From Omphiscola glabra (Eukaryota; Mollusca; Gastropoda; Lymnaeidae): a DNA stretch of 64,000 bases. Within the stretch, counting starts at the first letter, position 1; every line of letters begins with the position of its first letter. A model generated the notes under the pieces. That model did no database searches, was not told the origin of the DNA, and worked only from the letters and a program-made list of their open reading frames with translations. The stretch is from assembly GCA_964017045.1 (NCBI GenBank), contig OZ024794.1:62001-126000 (forward strand), written 5' to 3'. The translations under genes were made by a program, and so were the position numbers. This document shows, piece by piece, positions 48,017 through 63,000 of this stretch.

Positions 48017-51000
48017 CTGAGAAATAGACAGAAATCACATTGTTAGTCAGTACATACAGTTGGCCCAATCAACAATCATCTTGTTAGTCAGTAGATTCAA
48101 TTGGCACAGTCAATTTCTTTCTCTTTCTCAATTTCCCTGTAGACTAGATACTAGAATCTCTTCAGTTGTTTTATGTATATACTAAATAAGTTGATTCAAA
48201 GAATATGAACCAAGTGGTGTTACCTAAGGACATAAATTAAACATGAAGCAATATCCTGAAATTTAGAGCAACAAGTAAGTTGAGAGTGATAAGACTACTG
48301 AGCAACAAGGAAGTTGAAAGTGATAAGTATACCGAGCAACAAGGAAGTTGAAAGTGATAAGACTACTGAGCAACAAGGAAGTTGAAAGTAATAAGACTAC
48401 TGTTGCTTTGCTTTAGTTTAGAAAGTGTTGATGTTAGAGTGAAACTAGTAAGACTTTAACTTTAAGACTTGCCCATTGTAAATGTTCATTCCCCCACTTT
48501 TAAGTGACCTTTTGTAAATGTCTTCTTTTTGAAAGATTTTGCAATAACAACAATTTATATTTGATTCAACAGATACGCTTAGATGTGCAATAACAACACT
48601 TTGTATTTGATTCAACATATAAGCTTAGATCTGTGTTATTGTCTGTGTGTTCCCTAATTTTTTACTTCAACGTAGCAGTGTGGCGACAACCACTTGTCCC
48701 GCCCCCCCCCCCTTTTATTTTTTTTTCTGTTAATGACGTTACTGATAAAATGTGTTTTGCTGGACCAACCCTCCCCTCCATTGATTGGGAAACGGCAGTT
48801 TATGTTCTATATGTTCTTAAGGATTTTATCAGGTGATGCAATTTCTAGAAATATTTTTCTGGAGGGTTCTAACACTCTCCCTGTTAATAAACCAGTATAG
48901 TGTGTGTGTATATTAATATTTATATCTGTGGAGGATTGAACTTTTTAGCTTGCTGTTTTGTAAGTTAATAAGGTTATAATTTCTGTCTTTTTTATTTTGT
49001 ATTCTTGATATAAATATACCGGCAATAGTATAATTAAATTGAATATTGTTAATATCACTAGCTTTGGTATCGTTTTTGTTTGTATAATTGTTTTCTGTCA
49101 TTTGTTCAAGAAACAAGCCAAATCTTCAACAGATTCAACATCTGCAATACCTATACTTTATATTTCAGTCTAGAATCATTGGGTTTAGCTGGACAGCATG
49201 AAGCTTTTGAATCAAATACATTTTTTTATTTTACTAACAAACAGCAATAAAACCCAGACAAAATCAAACCGTCGACATGAGTGGATGTCTAAAGGCTAAG
49301 GAAGTCATGCCTTGAATCAATGAGAATTCTTGCAACTCTTTTTGTTGGGTTTATTTAATGTTTCATGTTGCCATTTTTTATATTTCATTCACTTTTTGGA
49401 ACTATTCACTATTGCTCTTTAATGGCCCCTGCAAGTAAGCTAAAGGCACGCCGCATCTGCTGAGCTGTGCTGTTAATTAGACTATCAATGTGGTAGACTG
49501 GGAGCACCCCAGCCATGAAAATCATTAGTGTCAGGCTAGTAAGTACTCGACTGTCTCCGGCACCTGTCAGTCACGGCAACTCAGGTCCCAATGCGGATAT
49601 AAACTATTAGGGCAGCTAACCTATTCAGGCAGCTAAGCGTAGGGCAATATTCTGTCCTCATTTTTGTTATGAGGCTTTGGTTGTTGCTTTTAAGACACCA
49701 ACACTGATTACCCTTTTGGTTAGGTTTTGGCATGTTCCAGTAAAGCTTGCGGGGCGTCTGACCATTTTTCCAATTCGTCAACCATTCCTCTAAAAAGAGG
49801 TCCTTGATCCATGCCCTGACCCCCAGTTGGGTCATTGGTCTGTTAGGTTGTGGCTGGCAGAGCATTGTCTCGCTAGATGGTCAGCTCTATCATTGAGATT
49901 TATTCCCACGTGCCAAGAGATCCACTGAAGGGCCTCTATTCCTCCATGTGACCGTATGTCTTGTATGACCGCCAAGAGCACATCTTCATTGTTTCAAGAG
50001 CGCACTGTGAATCAGTGAACACTATGATGGATGGAAATGTTTTACATTTCGCCACTCTGCGGTGCACTTGTTTCAGAGCCATTAGGATAGCCTCAATCTA
50101 TGTCTCACTGGCCACATAGTAGCTGTCTGTGAAGACTTTTACTACAGTGTCCTTATATGACTCGATAGTCTAAAGTGCTGTCTCCGTTTGCTCATTTTGT
50201 AGGCTCGACTTTGTAACTGTCACTTTTACCAGAGTCAGATGTACATCAGGTGGGTCGTGGCCATCATGTGATGATCTCTCCTGGATAAAGCTTATTTTCT
50301 CCCTGTTTCCTGGTAAAGGGTGCTTATTATCTAGTGAATAGACTGCATCCATAAATAATGGATCTTTTTTGCATGGTCCGCTTTACCCAGCGCCTTGGAG
50401 TTGGTAACAGGGTTCCATCCTTTCCATTCAGCGGTAACGCTCCACTGTCATTAAGATAGCTTTGTCTCTCCTGATGCTGAGTGGTTCTATTACTGACAAT
50501 ATTTCCACAGCAGCCACAGTTGTGGTGCTTAATGCTTACACACGAACCTGAGAGCTAGGTTCTGTATCCGGTCTAGTCCTTCTAGAGATTTTCTGCTCGC
50601 TTGGACCAGTAGGCTGTAATCCAGTGCCCCCAAACACACACCCCAGAAGATAGAGTTTTTCAGGAGGTTTGCGTCAGCACCCCAGGCAGTGCTATCCAGT
50701 TTCTTAACCAGGCTAAGTTAAGATGTGGCACGAGTGCCGAGTATGGTTATGACATGGTTATGTAACTGGAGTTTCTGGTCCTTGTTGTCATTAAAATATC
50801 CCTTTGTTAGGTATAAATCCAATAAATTTATTTTTTCATGTTGCCGAGGCATAAGGGATGGAGGATCTGATGATGCATAACAAAATGTCACACAGGATCT
50901 GCCGACTGATACATAACAAAATGTCACACAGGATCTGCTGACTGATACATGACAAAATCTCACACATGGTCTGCTGACTGATACATGACAAAATGTCACA

Positions 51001-54000
51001 CAGGATCTGCTGACTGATACATAACAAAATGTCACACAGGATCTGCTGACTGATACATGACAAAATCTCACACATGGTCTGCTGACTGATACATGACAAA
51101 ATCTCACAAATGGTCTGCTGACTGATACATGACAAAATCTCACACATGGTCTGCTGACTGATACATAACAAAATGTCACACATGGTCTGCTGACTGATAC
51201 ATAACAAAATGTCACACATGGTCTGCTGACTGATACATAACAAAATCTCACACATGGTCTGCTGACTGATACATAACAAAATCTCACACATGGTCTGCTG
51301 ACTGATACATAACAAAATCTCACACATGGTCTGCTGACTTACACATAACAAAATCTCACACATGGTCTGCTGACTGATACATAACAAAATCTCACACATG
51401 GTCTGCTGACTGATACATAACAAAATCTCACACATGGTCTGCTGACTGATACATAACAAAATCTCACACATGGTCTGCTGACTGATACATAACAAAATCT
51501 CACACATGGTCTGCTGACTGATACATAACAAAATCTCACACAGGATCTGCTGACTGATACATAACAAAATCTCACACATGGTCTGCTGACTGATACATAA
51601 CAAAATCTCACACATGGTCTGCTGACTGATACATGACAAAATCTCACACATGGTCTGCTGACTGATACATGACAAAATCTCACACATGGTCTGCTGACTG
51701 ATACATGACAAAATCTCACACATGGTCTGCTGACTTACACACAAAAAACTAAAATAACCATATTAACAGTACACATCCAACACTTTGTTAACAACACATT
51801 TGTGTTAAATAAATTTGGAAATAGATACCTGCTTGGTGGCAACAAATGGCTTGTTCAGTACACTGACTTCACTCAGGAACTTGCTTTGTGGATCTAATGC
51901 TGATGGGTTTTGTTGTGACAACCAGAGCTAGAAGTAAACACATACAAATTTTATGTATTATGATGTACTGGATAGAGGTAAACACCTACAAATGTTATGT
52001 ATTGTGACGTACTGGGATAGAGGTAAACACATACAAATGTTATGTATTGTGATGTACTGGGGTAGAGGTAAACCCATACAAATGTTATGCATTATGTTGT
52101 ACTGGCATAGAGGGAAACACATACAAATGTTATGTATGATGATAGTACTGGCATAGAAGTAAACACATACAAATGTTTTGTATTATGATGTACTGGCATA
52201 GAAGTAAACACATACAAATGTTTTGTATTATGATGTGCTGGCATAGAGGTACACTCATACAAATGTTATGTATTATGATGTACTGGCATATATATCAGAT
52301 TAATTAATAGTATGTAATAACGAATAAAAATCATGGCAAAGCATGAGAGATAGCATGTTGTGACATCTCATGGCAAAGTATGAGAGATAGCCTGTTGTAA
52401 CATATCATGGCAAATAATGAGAGATAGCATGTTGTGACATCTCATGGCAAGGTATGAGAGATAGCATGTTGTGACATCTCATGGCAAAGTATGAGAGATA
52501 GCATGTTGTGACATCTCATGGCAAGGTATGAGAGATAGCATGTTGTGACATCTCATGGCAAGGTATGAGAGATAGCATGTTGTGACATCTCATGGCAAGG
52601 TATGAGAGATAGCATGTTGTGACATCTCAAGTTCTATTCTGAGGCTATATTGTACTATATTTGGAGTTCCAGTGTTAAAAGGTCTGCTATTGTATTATCA
52701 TACTAAACATAGTTCAACATTCATTCCACTGTTGTTTACTCTGGGTCAAATATAAAGTTAGCTGATAAATGAGCAATTTAAATGTCGACCAATAAGAAAG
52801 TGTGTTTCAATAAAAATGTATGTTTTAGTGGAACAAAAAATTCATTTAAAGCTAATGTCTGGTAATTTTAGAGGGCCTTACCAATAAAAAAATCCATAGG
52901 CTAAGCTTTCTATTTCTATTGATACCAAATATTTATAGGAAGCATTGTAATTATATTTTAAAAGCATAGGGCACTCGTCTATTTTGCATGAATCCCCCCC
53001 CCCCCCCCCCCAAATCAAAATTTTCTCTAATCTCTAATCATACTACTTTAAAATACATTTTTTAAAGGCTGCACCTATAGGTACATGGGTACCAGAATTG
53101 AGAGGTTGTGATTAAAAAATGATTTAAAATATTATTGTTGAGTTTGTAAGACCAAATGAGGTATCAAATGAAAGATAATTGAATGTGTGGTGTCATTTGT
53201 GGTAGTTTATTTTAGTTAAAATGAAGAATTAATATTTCAAAAGTATAGTCCATTCAATTATCTTTCATTTGATACAACGTTGCCAGAAATGCTCAAAGGG
53301 TCTGGACAAGAGAAACCAGAGTATTTTGACAACCATCACAGTTTTTTATGTGCAGGGTTCAAAAGTTTGGGAGCAGCTTTCGCTTTTCTTACTTCACACA
53401 GTAAATGTAATGATGGTATTCTCTTATTTCACACAGTAAATGCAATGATGGTATTCTCTTATTTCACACAGTAAATGTAATGATGGTATTCTCTTATTTC
53501 ACACAGTAAATGTAATGATGGTATTCTCTTATTTCACACAGTAAATGCAATGATGGCATTCTCTTATTTCACACAGTAAATGTAATGATGGTATTCTCTT
53601 ATTTCACACAGTAAATGCAATGATGGTATTCTCTTATTTCACACAGTAAATGTAATGATGGTATTCTCTTATTTCACACAGTAAATGTAATGATGGTATT
53701 CTCTTATTTCACACAGTAAATGTAATGATGGTATTCTCTTACTTCACTGTTATATATTAAATATGTTCTTATTTCCAACAATCAACATTAACATAAATAT
53801 ATATGTAATTATACAGGTTCTCCATAATGTTGACTCTGTGCTTGTCTTCAGAACACACTGTCCATGACCACACACTCTGCAATCTCTGCACATGAACGCC
53901 ACTTGACCTGGTTGGCTATCTGGACAGTATAGTCCGCTAGTCCATTATAACATTCAAACAGTTAATGTAATGATGGTATTCTCTTATTTCACACAGTAAA

Positions 54001-57000
54001 TGAAATGATGGTATTTTCTTACTTCACACAGTAAATGTAATAATGGTATTCTCTTATTTCACACAGTAAATTTAATGATGGTATTCTCTTACTGCTAATA
54101 TTCTCTCACACATTTAACTCAAATAGCAGCTCTATAATTGTCGTGAGAAATGAAATCTCATAATTATGAGAAAACAGGATTAAAAACATGCAATTTTTAA
54201 TCTACAATAATTTCAAAACAAACATTAAAATTAGAAAATTGTGGGTAAAGAATTGATATTTGGCTAAATATCATTATTGGTGCAACATTATTTTTTTCTC
54301 AGCTTTTCTCAATATTACTTTCAGTAACTTAAAAAAAAAAATCTATCAGTGAATTAATTAGCAAACTCCACTGATATCACTGCACTGCTCTCTTCATGTC
54401 ATTTATAAAATAGAGATGAAATTTTGTGTTTCTGATGTGTCTTCAAGTCAAATATAAAAATAGAGCTCAAATTTTATGTATTTGATATGTCTGTATGTCA
54501 TGTATAAAATAAGACTTAAATTTGGAGTGCCTGGTGTGTTTCAATGTCAAGTATAAAACAGAAATACAAGTGGATCTTAACATCTACAATATCTCCTATG
54601 TCTTATGAAATACAGACAGATTGGAAAAATCAATTGCATTATTTTATTGTATAATGTACAATAAAGAAATTAATTGCTTTATTACATACCAATGCCTCGG
54701 ACCCATTTTCTGTAGTATTGGTCATACTTGGAACAAAGAAACGCAGCTGAAAATGTAAATGTGAAGTTTATAAAGTGGAAAAGAAAATCATTTTTACAAA
54801 AAAATCAAATATCTACACATTAATATAGCAATTAAATAGTTGAATAAAAACCTCCGGCTAGCAACAAGATAGCTGACACACGAATTTACGAATATCGAAA
54901 TTATTCAAAAAACAGGAACGAGATAAATATATACTGATATAAATATACAGAATTCAATGCTGGAAGCTATGGTAAGAATACGGCAAGTAAACCCAAACTG
55001 TAAAATCAGTAGATGGAGACCCGAAGTCGATCTGATGCCGATAACAATGTCATTTTGGCTACTGCCATTCCCTTGGATCCACTGTTTGCGTGGAGAGTGG
55101 GGATCTGCTGGATTGGGCAACAGCTGGTCTCCATAAATCACTGCCCAGGCTAAGTAGCTGTACTGGTATCTTCACTTCATGAGGAGCAGAGTTTTTTTAT
55201 AAGGCAAAGAAAGTAAATAGAAGGAAGACTCAACCACTATGCTTCCCAACATGGAATATAAGAACGATGTGTCCTGGCTTTGAAACCAACATTCAACAGG
55301 TTGACAATACAAGGAAGACTGCTGTAATTGACAAGGAACTCGCCAGACTAAACTATTGATATTGCCTGCCTTCAAGAGACCCAGCTAGCGGATAGTGGTA
55401 CCATAAAGGAAGCCAGCTACACATTCTACTGCCAGGGGAAATCCGCTGATGGAATTAGGTGGCATGGTGTTGGATTTGCCAAATACAAACACATTATTGG
55501 TCTGTATTGAACCTCATTCATTGGGATTGGAGAGGATTCTGGGACTGTGGATGTCATCATCTGCAGGCAAGGTCAACGTATTCAATGTGCATGCTCCAAC
55601 TCTTCATTCATTCCAGGAGAGAAAGATCTGTTCTATGAGGCCCTGGACCAAGAATTATCATGTGTTCCCAAAACCGAAGCATTGTACATTCTGGGAGATT
55701 TTAATGCTAGGGTAGGAGATGATCAGGAAGCATGACCTTCATGTCTAGGAAGGATTAATGATAACGGACAAGTTCTGATTGAGTCGCGCTGTTACCATGG
55801 TCTCTGTGTTACCAACACCTTCTTCAAATGTGCCGACTGTGACATTACTATTCTCTTGTAGCAAGCAAGATACGACTAATGCAGAGGTCGGGAACCTATG
55901 GCTCGTGAGCCAGATGTGGCTCTATTTATGGCTGCATCTGGCTTGCAGACAAATGTTCAATTATTAAAAAAAAGTTCTTTAGACTCTTTTGATCTACATA
56001 TTAATTGCATATCAATATTTTATTCTACAAATGAGCTACAGTCTACTGCAGCTCAGCATCAAAAGTGATGACCTAAACTCCGCTCACCTCAAAGATAGAA
56101 AAAATAGCAACCCTACACACATTTACTTGAATTTTTAGTTTTAAACATAATGTATGGCTCTCACAGAATAACTTTTCAAAATATGTGGTGTCCATGGCTC
56201 TCTCAGACAAAAAGGTTCCCGACCCCTGGACTAATGCCTAAAAAATTGCATAATGCTAAAAATAAGTGTCGTCCACGAATTAACATCCACTGCTCAAACA
56301 ATCCAGAAAAAATGCACCAATTCTCAAAAGTGTTGCAGGATACCCTTGCTAAAGGGTCACCCGATGGCAATATTGACTCTAGGTGGACTCATTTATGACA
56401 TGCTGTGTACGATTCAGCCATGTCCACCTACGGTAAAATGGAGCATAAAAATAATGACTGGTACGAGGCACATTGGAATGAGTTGGAACCCGTAACCAAG
56501 AAGAAGAGAAGAGCCCTACTTGCCTATAGGGATGCATGCACCTTGTGCTCGTACACTACAGGCTCTCCTAAATGCAAAAAAAAAATATCCCAGCAGACGG
56601 CCCGCCACTGTGCCAACACTTACTGGCTGGACCTTTGCAACTGTATCCAATCGGCTTCCAACAACGGGGATGCAAGGAACATGTACGAGGACATCAAGAG
56701 GGCATTAGGTCCACACACTTAAAAAAATAGCACCACTCAAGTCCAAGACTGGTCAAATTATTCAGAACCCAAACGAACAACTCCGGCGTTGGGTTGAGTA
56801 TTATCTTGAACTATACGCAACAGTGAATGTAGTCACTGAGACTGAATAATATTCCCGTCTTGTCAATAATGGAAGAACTATATGAAGAGCCAACTTTGCA
56901 GGAGCTCAAAACAGCAATTGATTACCTTGCTGATGAAGGCACCAGGGATTGACGGCACTCCCCTGTCAAGTCCTCAAAAATGGAAAAACAATACTACTTC

Positions 57001-60000
57001 AGCCCTTACATGAGCTCCTCTGTATGTGTTGGGAAAAAGATCACATCCCCAGGACATAAGAGACACCAACATTGTAACATTGTACAAAAGTAAAGGGGAC
57101 TGAAGTGATTGTAATAACTACAGAGGAATTTCTCTCCTTGGCTTAGTTGGAAAGACTTTTGCCCCTGTTGACTTAAAACGATTGCAGAGTCTGGCTAACC
57201 ACATCTACCCAGAGTCCCAGTGTGGCTTCCGGAGTGGGCGCTCAACTATAGACATGATATTCTCGTTGAGCCAAATGCAGGAGAAGTGTCGTGAACACCA
57301 TATGCTTCTTTATATTGCTTTCATAGATCTGACAAAGGCATTCAACTTGGTAAGTCAGAAAGGCCTGTTCAGTATCTTGCAAAGAATAGTTTGTCCTCCA
57401 CGACAGCTCGCAATCATACAGTCATTTCACAAAAACATGCACAGCACAGTCACATTCAATAGCGCTGTCTCTGAGGCATTCCGAGTCAGCAGCTGAGTAA
57501 AACAGGGTTGTGTACTGGTACCAATGCTCTTCTCCATTTTCTTCTCGATGCTCCTTCAATTTGCATTCAGGGACTGTACATACATACCAGATCTGATGGT
57601 AGGCTGTTCAATATCGCTCGTCTTCGTGCAAAGACCAAGGTAAAAAAGGTACTAATTCGTGAACAGCTGTTCGATGATGATGCCGCCTTAACATCTCACA
57701 CAGAAGAAGGTCTTTGGCGTCTAGTTAATCATCTATCACACGCTTAAAAAGAGTTTGGACTGTTAATTAGTCTACAGAAAACACATGTCATGATGCAAGA
57801 AGCAACGTCCCCTCCAATCAAAACTATTGAGGGCCATAATCTGTCGGTTGTTGAGCATTTCACATACCTTGGATCCAATATTTCTAGTTCTCTGTCCGTT
57901 GATGAAAAGATAAACATCAGGATCGCAAAAGCAGCAGCAACTATGGCTAAACTGTATAAGCGGGTGTGGAATAACCTCAATCTAACTGATACAACAAAAC
58001 TAAGTGTCCATCAGGCATGCGTCTTAGTACACTCCTATATGGCAGTGAAGTGTGGACCACATACACCAGTAACGAGCGGATACTCAACTGCTTCCATCAA
58101 AGATGTCTGCATCGCATTTTACGCATCCGATGGCAGGACAAGGTGCCTAACACAGAGGTCTTGGAATGTGCCAAATTACGTAGCATATTCTCCGCTCTTA
58201 GCAAGAGGCGACTTCGCTGGTTAGGCTCTGTAAGGAGAATGGAGGAAGGCCGTATCCCAAAGATGCTGCTGTATGGAGAGTTGGCAGAAGGGACAAGACT
58301 GATGGGATGGCCACGCCTGAGATTAAACGACATTTGCAAAAGGAGCATGAGGGAAGCCAACATAGAAATCAATAAATGGGAGATCAGCTGGCGAACAGCA
58401 GTGTACAGAGGAGTCAAAAAGGCGGAAGATGTGCAAAATGAAGCCCTTGCAACAAAAAGAACAACACAGAAGGCCAAATCTAACCAGGAATCAATATTTT
58501 CCTGCGAGAAATGCAGTCGAGATAGTCACTCCAGGATTGGCCTAGTGAGCCACTCATCGAAGTGTAGGACTACAGTCCAGTTACTGTTTCCTAATCTTAT
58601 GGCTCAGTCCAGTTACTACTTCCTAATCTTATGGCTCAGTCCAGTTACTACTTCCTAATCTTTTGGCTCAGTCCAGTTACTATTCTGTAATCTTACGGCT
58701 CAGTCCAGTTACTACTTCTTAATCTTACGGCTCAGTCCAGTTACTACTTCCTAATCTTATGGCTCAGTCCAGTTACTGCTTTCTGACCTTATGCCTCTGT
58801 GGTGTTATGGCCTAATCCCAAGGGATAACAACGTGCTATTTTCATTGTTGCTTAAGGAGTCACAAAAGGCATAATTATAAAAAGGAAGTGTCAAACTGCT
58901 TTTTGTTGGGGGGGGGGGGGGGGGGGGTTGTGGTTTAGTGGCTGTGTACTTGATTTCATGCTAAATTTGATATTTCTTTTAAAAATAATGTGTTATTGAA
59001 AGTAGATATACACTTAATGGTGTTTGCCCTTCTAAATGGCTTCCAACTGCATGTAGGTCGGCTGTTGTCATAAGTAACTAATTTGATGCAGAAAAACAAA
59101 GCAGAAGTAGATAATGGAAATAAAGCTGATGTTGATATTGAAATAACTCAACATTTTCATAGCCCAGATGGGTCAGAATAGGAAGAAGATGTTGATAGAT
59201 CTTACTGGTCTAACCAATGGCGCTCAGTTAACACTGAATAATTTTTAAGTGTAACTTGTCCGAATGTAATCTTATTGCATATAAAATGTTATACTTTCTC
59301 GACAATTATCCAACATTTTCTAATGACTGGATGAACTATTGATTTTTTATAATTTTTTAAAGTCAAGAAATTATGGTTAAAATGGATTTATCTCCCTTTG
59401 CTTTGAACTGAAAGTAATTTCTTAGTGAGTGCCTCGATACTGAAAGTGTAAATAATTATAAATAACACACTTCTGTGGGCGCCGCAATACTGAAAGGGTA
59501 AATAATTAGAAATAACTCATATCTGTTTAGCATAAAATTACATTGCAAAGACATCTTTAGTGTCTCATATATTATGTGTCAAAAACCTTTAGTGTCTAAA
59601 TTCTTTATTGTCTCATATATCTGGTGTCAAGAATCTTTAGTGTTGTCTCATATCTTTGGTGTAAAATATCTTTATTGTCTCATGTCTTAAGTGTCAAATA
59701 TCATCTCAAATCTTTGGTGTCTCAAACCTTTGGTGTCTTACATCTTTAGTGTCTGTCTCTTATGTTTAGTGTCTCATTTCCTTAGTGTCTGTCTCTTATG
59801 TTTAGTGTCTCATTTCCTTAGTCCCTGTCTTGTATCTGTAGTGCATGCCTTATATCTTTAGTGTATCATATTTTGATGTTTCAAATCTTTAGTGTCTTTT
59901 TATTAGGACATGGAATCTCTAACCGCTAAGTAAAATTAGCACTTATGAGCCACATCAAATATAAAATCAAGTGCAAAGCACTAAGTAATATTAGCACTCA

Positions 60001-63000
60001 CCAGCCACAGAAGGGGTAGAGATAATGTCCAAAACCACTGAGGTAGAATTCCGTAAGTAAGGTTTGTCAATACCAACCCAGGACACACAGCATGGGAAAA
60101 TATATTCTGAAAGAATACGTTCAATGAGATTCAGATCAGTTTTCAGTAAAACAATTATTTAAGCCAGAAAAATCATAATAAGTTCAATGATTATTAGATT
60201 ACTTTATTGATATGACAACTGGTAGTAAGTTCATTATGAGATTACCTTTACTGGTATGACCACTGGTGGTAATAATTCTGTGAATATTAGATTACCTATA
60301 TTGGTGTGACTATTGCTGGTAATAAGTTCAGTGATTATTAAATTACCTTTATTTAAATAATTACTGGTGGTAAAAAGTTCAGTCAAAATTAGATTACCTT
60401 TGCCTTTATTGGTGTGACTATTGGTGCATTAAATCAAATTTTTAAGAATTAAAGTGAAAGGGAACTAATCAACATAGGTAAACAAAGGATAAAATACAAT
60501 GATAAAACAAATGTTAACATTTGTCCAACTTATTAGAATAATAAAAATATTTAGACATCTACTACAACATCTAATGAAAGGATAATATGAATATTTAGAC
60601 ATCTACAATAACATAAAAAATAAGGATAATATAATATTAAAGCCAAACCAAACCCAATGTTAAAAATGATGTTCGCCAAAAACCAAAAGCTTAACAAGAC
60701 TTTCACAAAACCAACACATTTAGATATTTCAAAACTCGTTCAAGCATCCATTCTTTATGTGTCAAAATGATGATTGATATTTATATTTTCTAAATCAAAA
60801 ATGGGATTATCGTGAATTTTACTAGATAAACATCTAATGAATACTTTCGTCTTTATCATTGAATTAAAAAGTAACTCAAAGATGTTTAAAATGTATTTTA
60901 AAAGTAGTATGGTAAGAGAAAACTTTGACTGGGGGAGGGAGGGGGCAAAATTCTTTCAAAATAGACCCTTAGGCGCACCTTGCTTTTATAATATAATTAC
61001 AACGCCACCTAGAAATATTTGGTATTGATCCACAGCTTAGACTATGGATTTTTATTGGTGTGGCCCCCTAAAATGTCCAGACATAAAGCCTTGAAGGCAT
61101 AAGCTTTGAGGGAACTCTTTGTACCGCTAAATCATACATTTTTATTGAAACGCGTTCATATTGGTCAACAGTTTTGTTTCTTTATTTATCCCCAATTTTG
61201 ATTGAAATTAAAGGCTATCTTATGCCTAATTATACAAAATTGAAGAAAATAACATTTTTTTTGAAAATATAAATAAAGGTTTCATTATTCTCTTTCTTAA
61301 GATTTGTGTCCATATTACATGACTAAACTATTAGTATTTCTTATTTTTTAAAATTTGTTTTACAAAACTATAAACCTTTGCCTAACCCTAATGGAAATTT
61401 TTTTTTGGCAATAATTGGAAAAATAGGTCATAATATAGCTGTGAGCAGTGTTTGCAGAGTATTAGTCACACATCATATGATGACAACAAGATGTCAAACA
61501 ATAATGAATATTGGATTGCCGGCCGACAGACAGACGGACAATCTGACTTCTGGTAGACAATGGAAACCCTCAATCACTTTTGGCCGAAACCGAAAAACCT
61601 GCAAGTTAACTTTTGTTTATTCTAAAACCGAAACTACGCTGACAGTGATTAAATGGCAACTTATAATGCCAAATAAGATTGTCAAAATATTAAGTACATA
61701 GTAGGTAAAAAGTAGAAAGCATAAAGGATTCATTAAACATTGGTAAAATATTATAATTAAGCATTCTTAAAATTAAAAACTAGTAAAATTAGTCATTCTT
61801 ACAATTTAACATTGGTAAAATGTAATTAACTTTATATACTCATTTTAAAGCCAGTTCTTTCAAAAACCTCCCCCATTTTTTTGTAAGAAAAAGCCTAAAA
61901 GTGTATGTTTAGTTCGTGTAATATTACTAGCTATTGTGTAAGTATAAAGGCTTAAAAAATAATAAACTTACAGTATAATGTAAAAGAAAGGTACTTGCTT
62001 CGTCAGTCTAAACATACTGAACATATCCAAAAATAGATAACTGCTGCTTGAAAAGTACTATTTATAAACTAGAAAATATCACCCGATGTTATCGGGATAA
62101 TAATGACAGGCACTTTGTGATATTTTCCACCTGTTATTGTGAAAACTCATCACAATTCTGCATTTTACAATGAAGTATCTATGTAATGATGTTTATATTA
62201 CTAACATCATTATAGTTTTAAGAAGTATTTTTTGCTATATATAATATGCCTACAATACCCATTTTCGCACCCCTAGCCAGCAATTATTATTTCTAAAAAA
62301 CATTACCTTAAATTACCAAATCTAAATGATCACTAATTAAATCATTATTGTCACTAAATGAGTTCAATGATGCCGATTTCTACGCTAGAGAAATAGTTTA
62401 GATGTCATCTGTTTTTTAATTGTTAAAATCTTGACCCATCTCCATTTTTCAAAATTAAATTTTCACATGTGTAAAATGATTGGGTTTTGATATTAGCGAA
62501 TTAGCGAATGTTGTTTGTCTATGGAGTTTCACAGCACTGATTGACTTAAACAGCATTTTCTTATTAAAAGTATATTTAAAGGTTGTTTTATTATGTCATA
62601 AATTTAATAAAGTATATTTTTTAAATGAAAAAAAGTTTTTGTGTGCTTTATAACAATTTAAAAGGCAATCAATTATATGTATTTATTTTACTTTTAAGGA
62701 GAAAATACATTAATAGCTTTGTCACGTGCCGTTATTAAATCAAAGAAAATTAGAGCTTGGACTAAAATAGGCAATTGGCCCTATTTGTGTGGTTTTTTAG
62801 AACAAATTAATTTTATTTTATTTCCAATATTGACAGCACGCTAAAAAAACGCAATAAAAACATCAGATATTTGGGTTAAACTGATAAATGAGATTAACCA
62901 TTGTTAGATGTAATTCTTACATTATATTTTTTTAAAATTAAATTTCCTAGCAATTGCAATTTTTTGCGCATTTAAATTTAATAGATTTCCATAAAATAAT

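Noticed and set aside
50718..51744. Open frames of 126-302 codons with Cys-rich periodic peptides
   Set aside because: The 36 bp unit lacks stops and is divisible by three, so long frames appear in more than one frame. The array is intronic to HSD17B7.
58097..58477. Minus-strand open frame of 126 codons
   Set aside because: Antisense of the C-terminal part of the RTE-like LINE.
61378..61701. Open frame of 107 codons in an HSD17B7 intron
   Set aside because: No recognised domain, lies in AT-rich intronic sequence and has no splice or promoter support.
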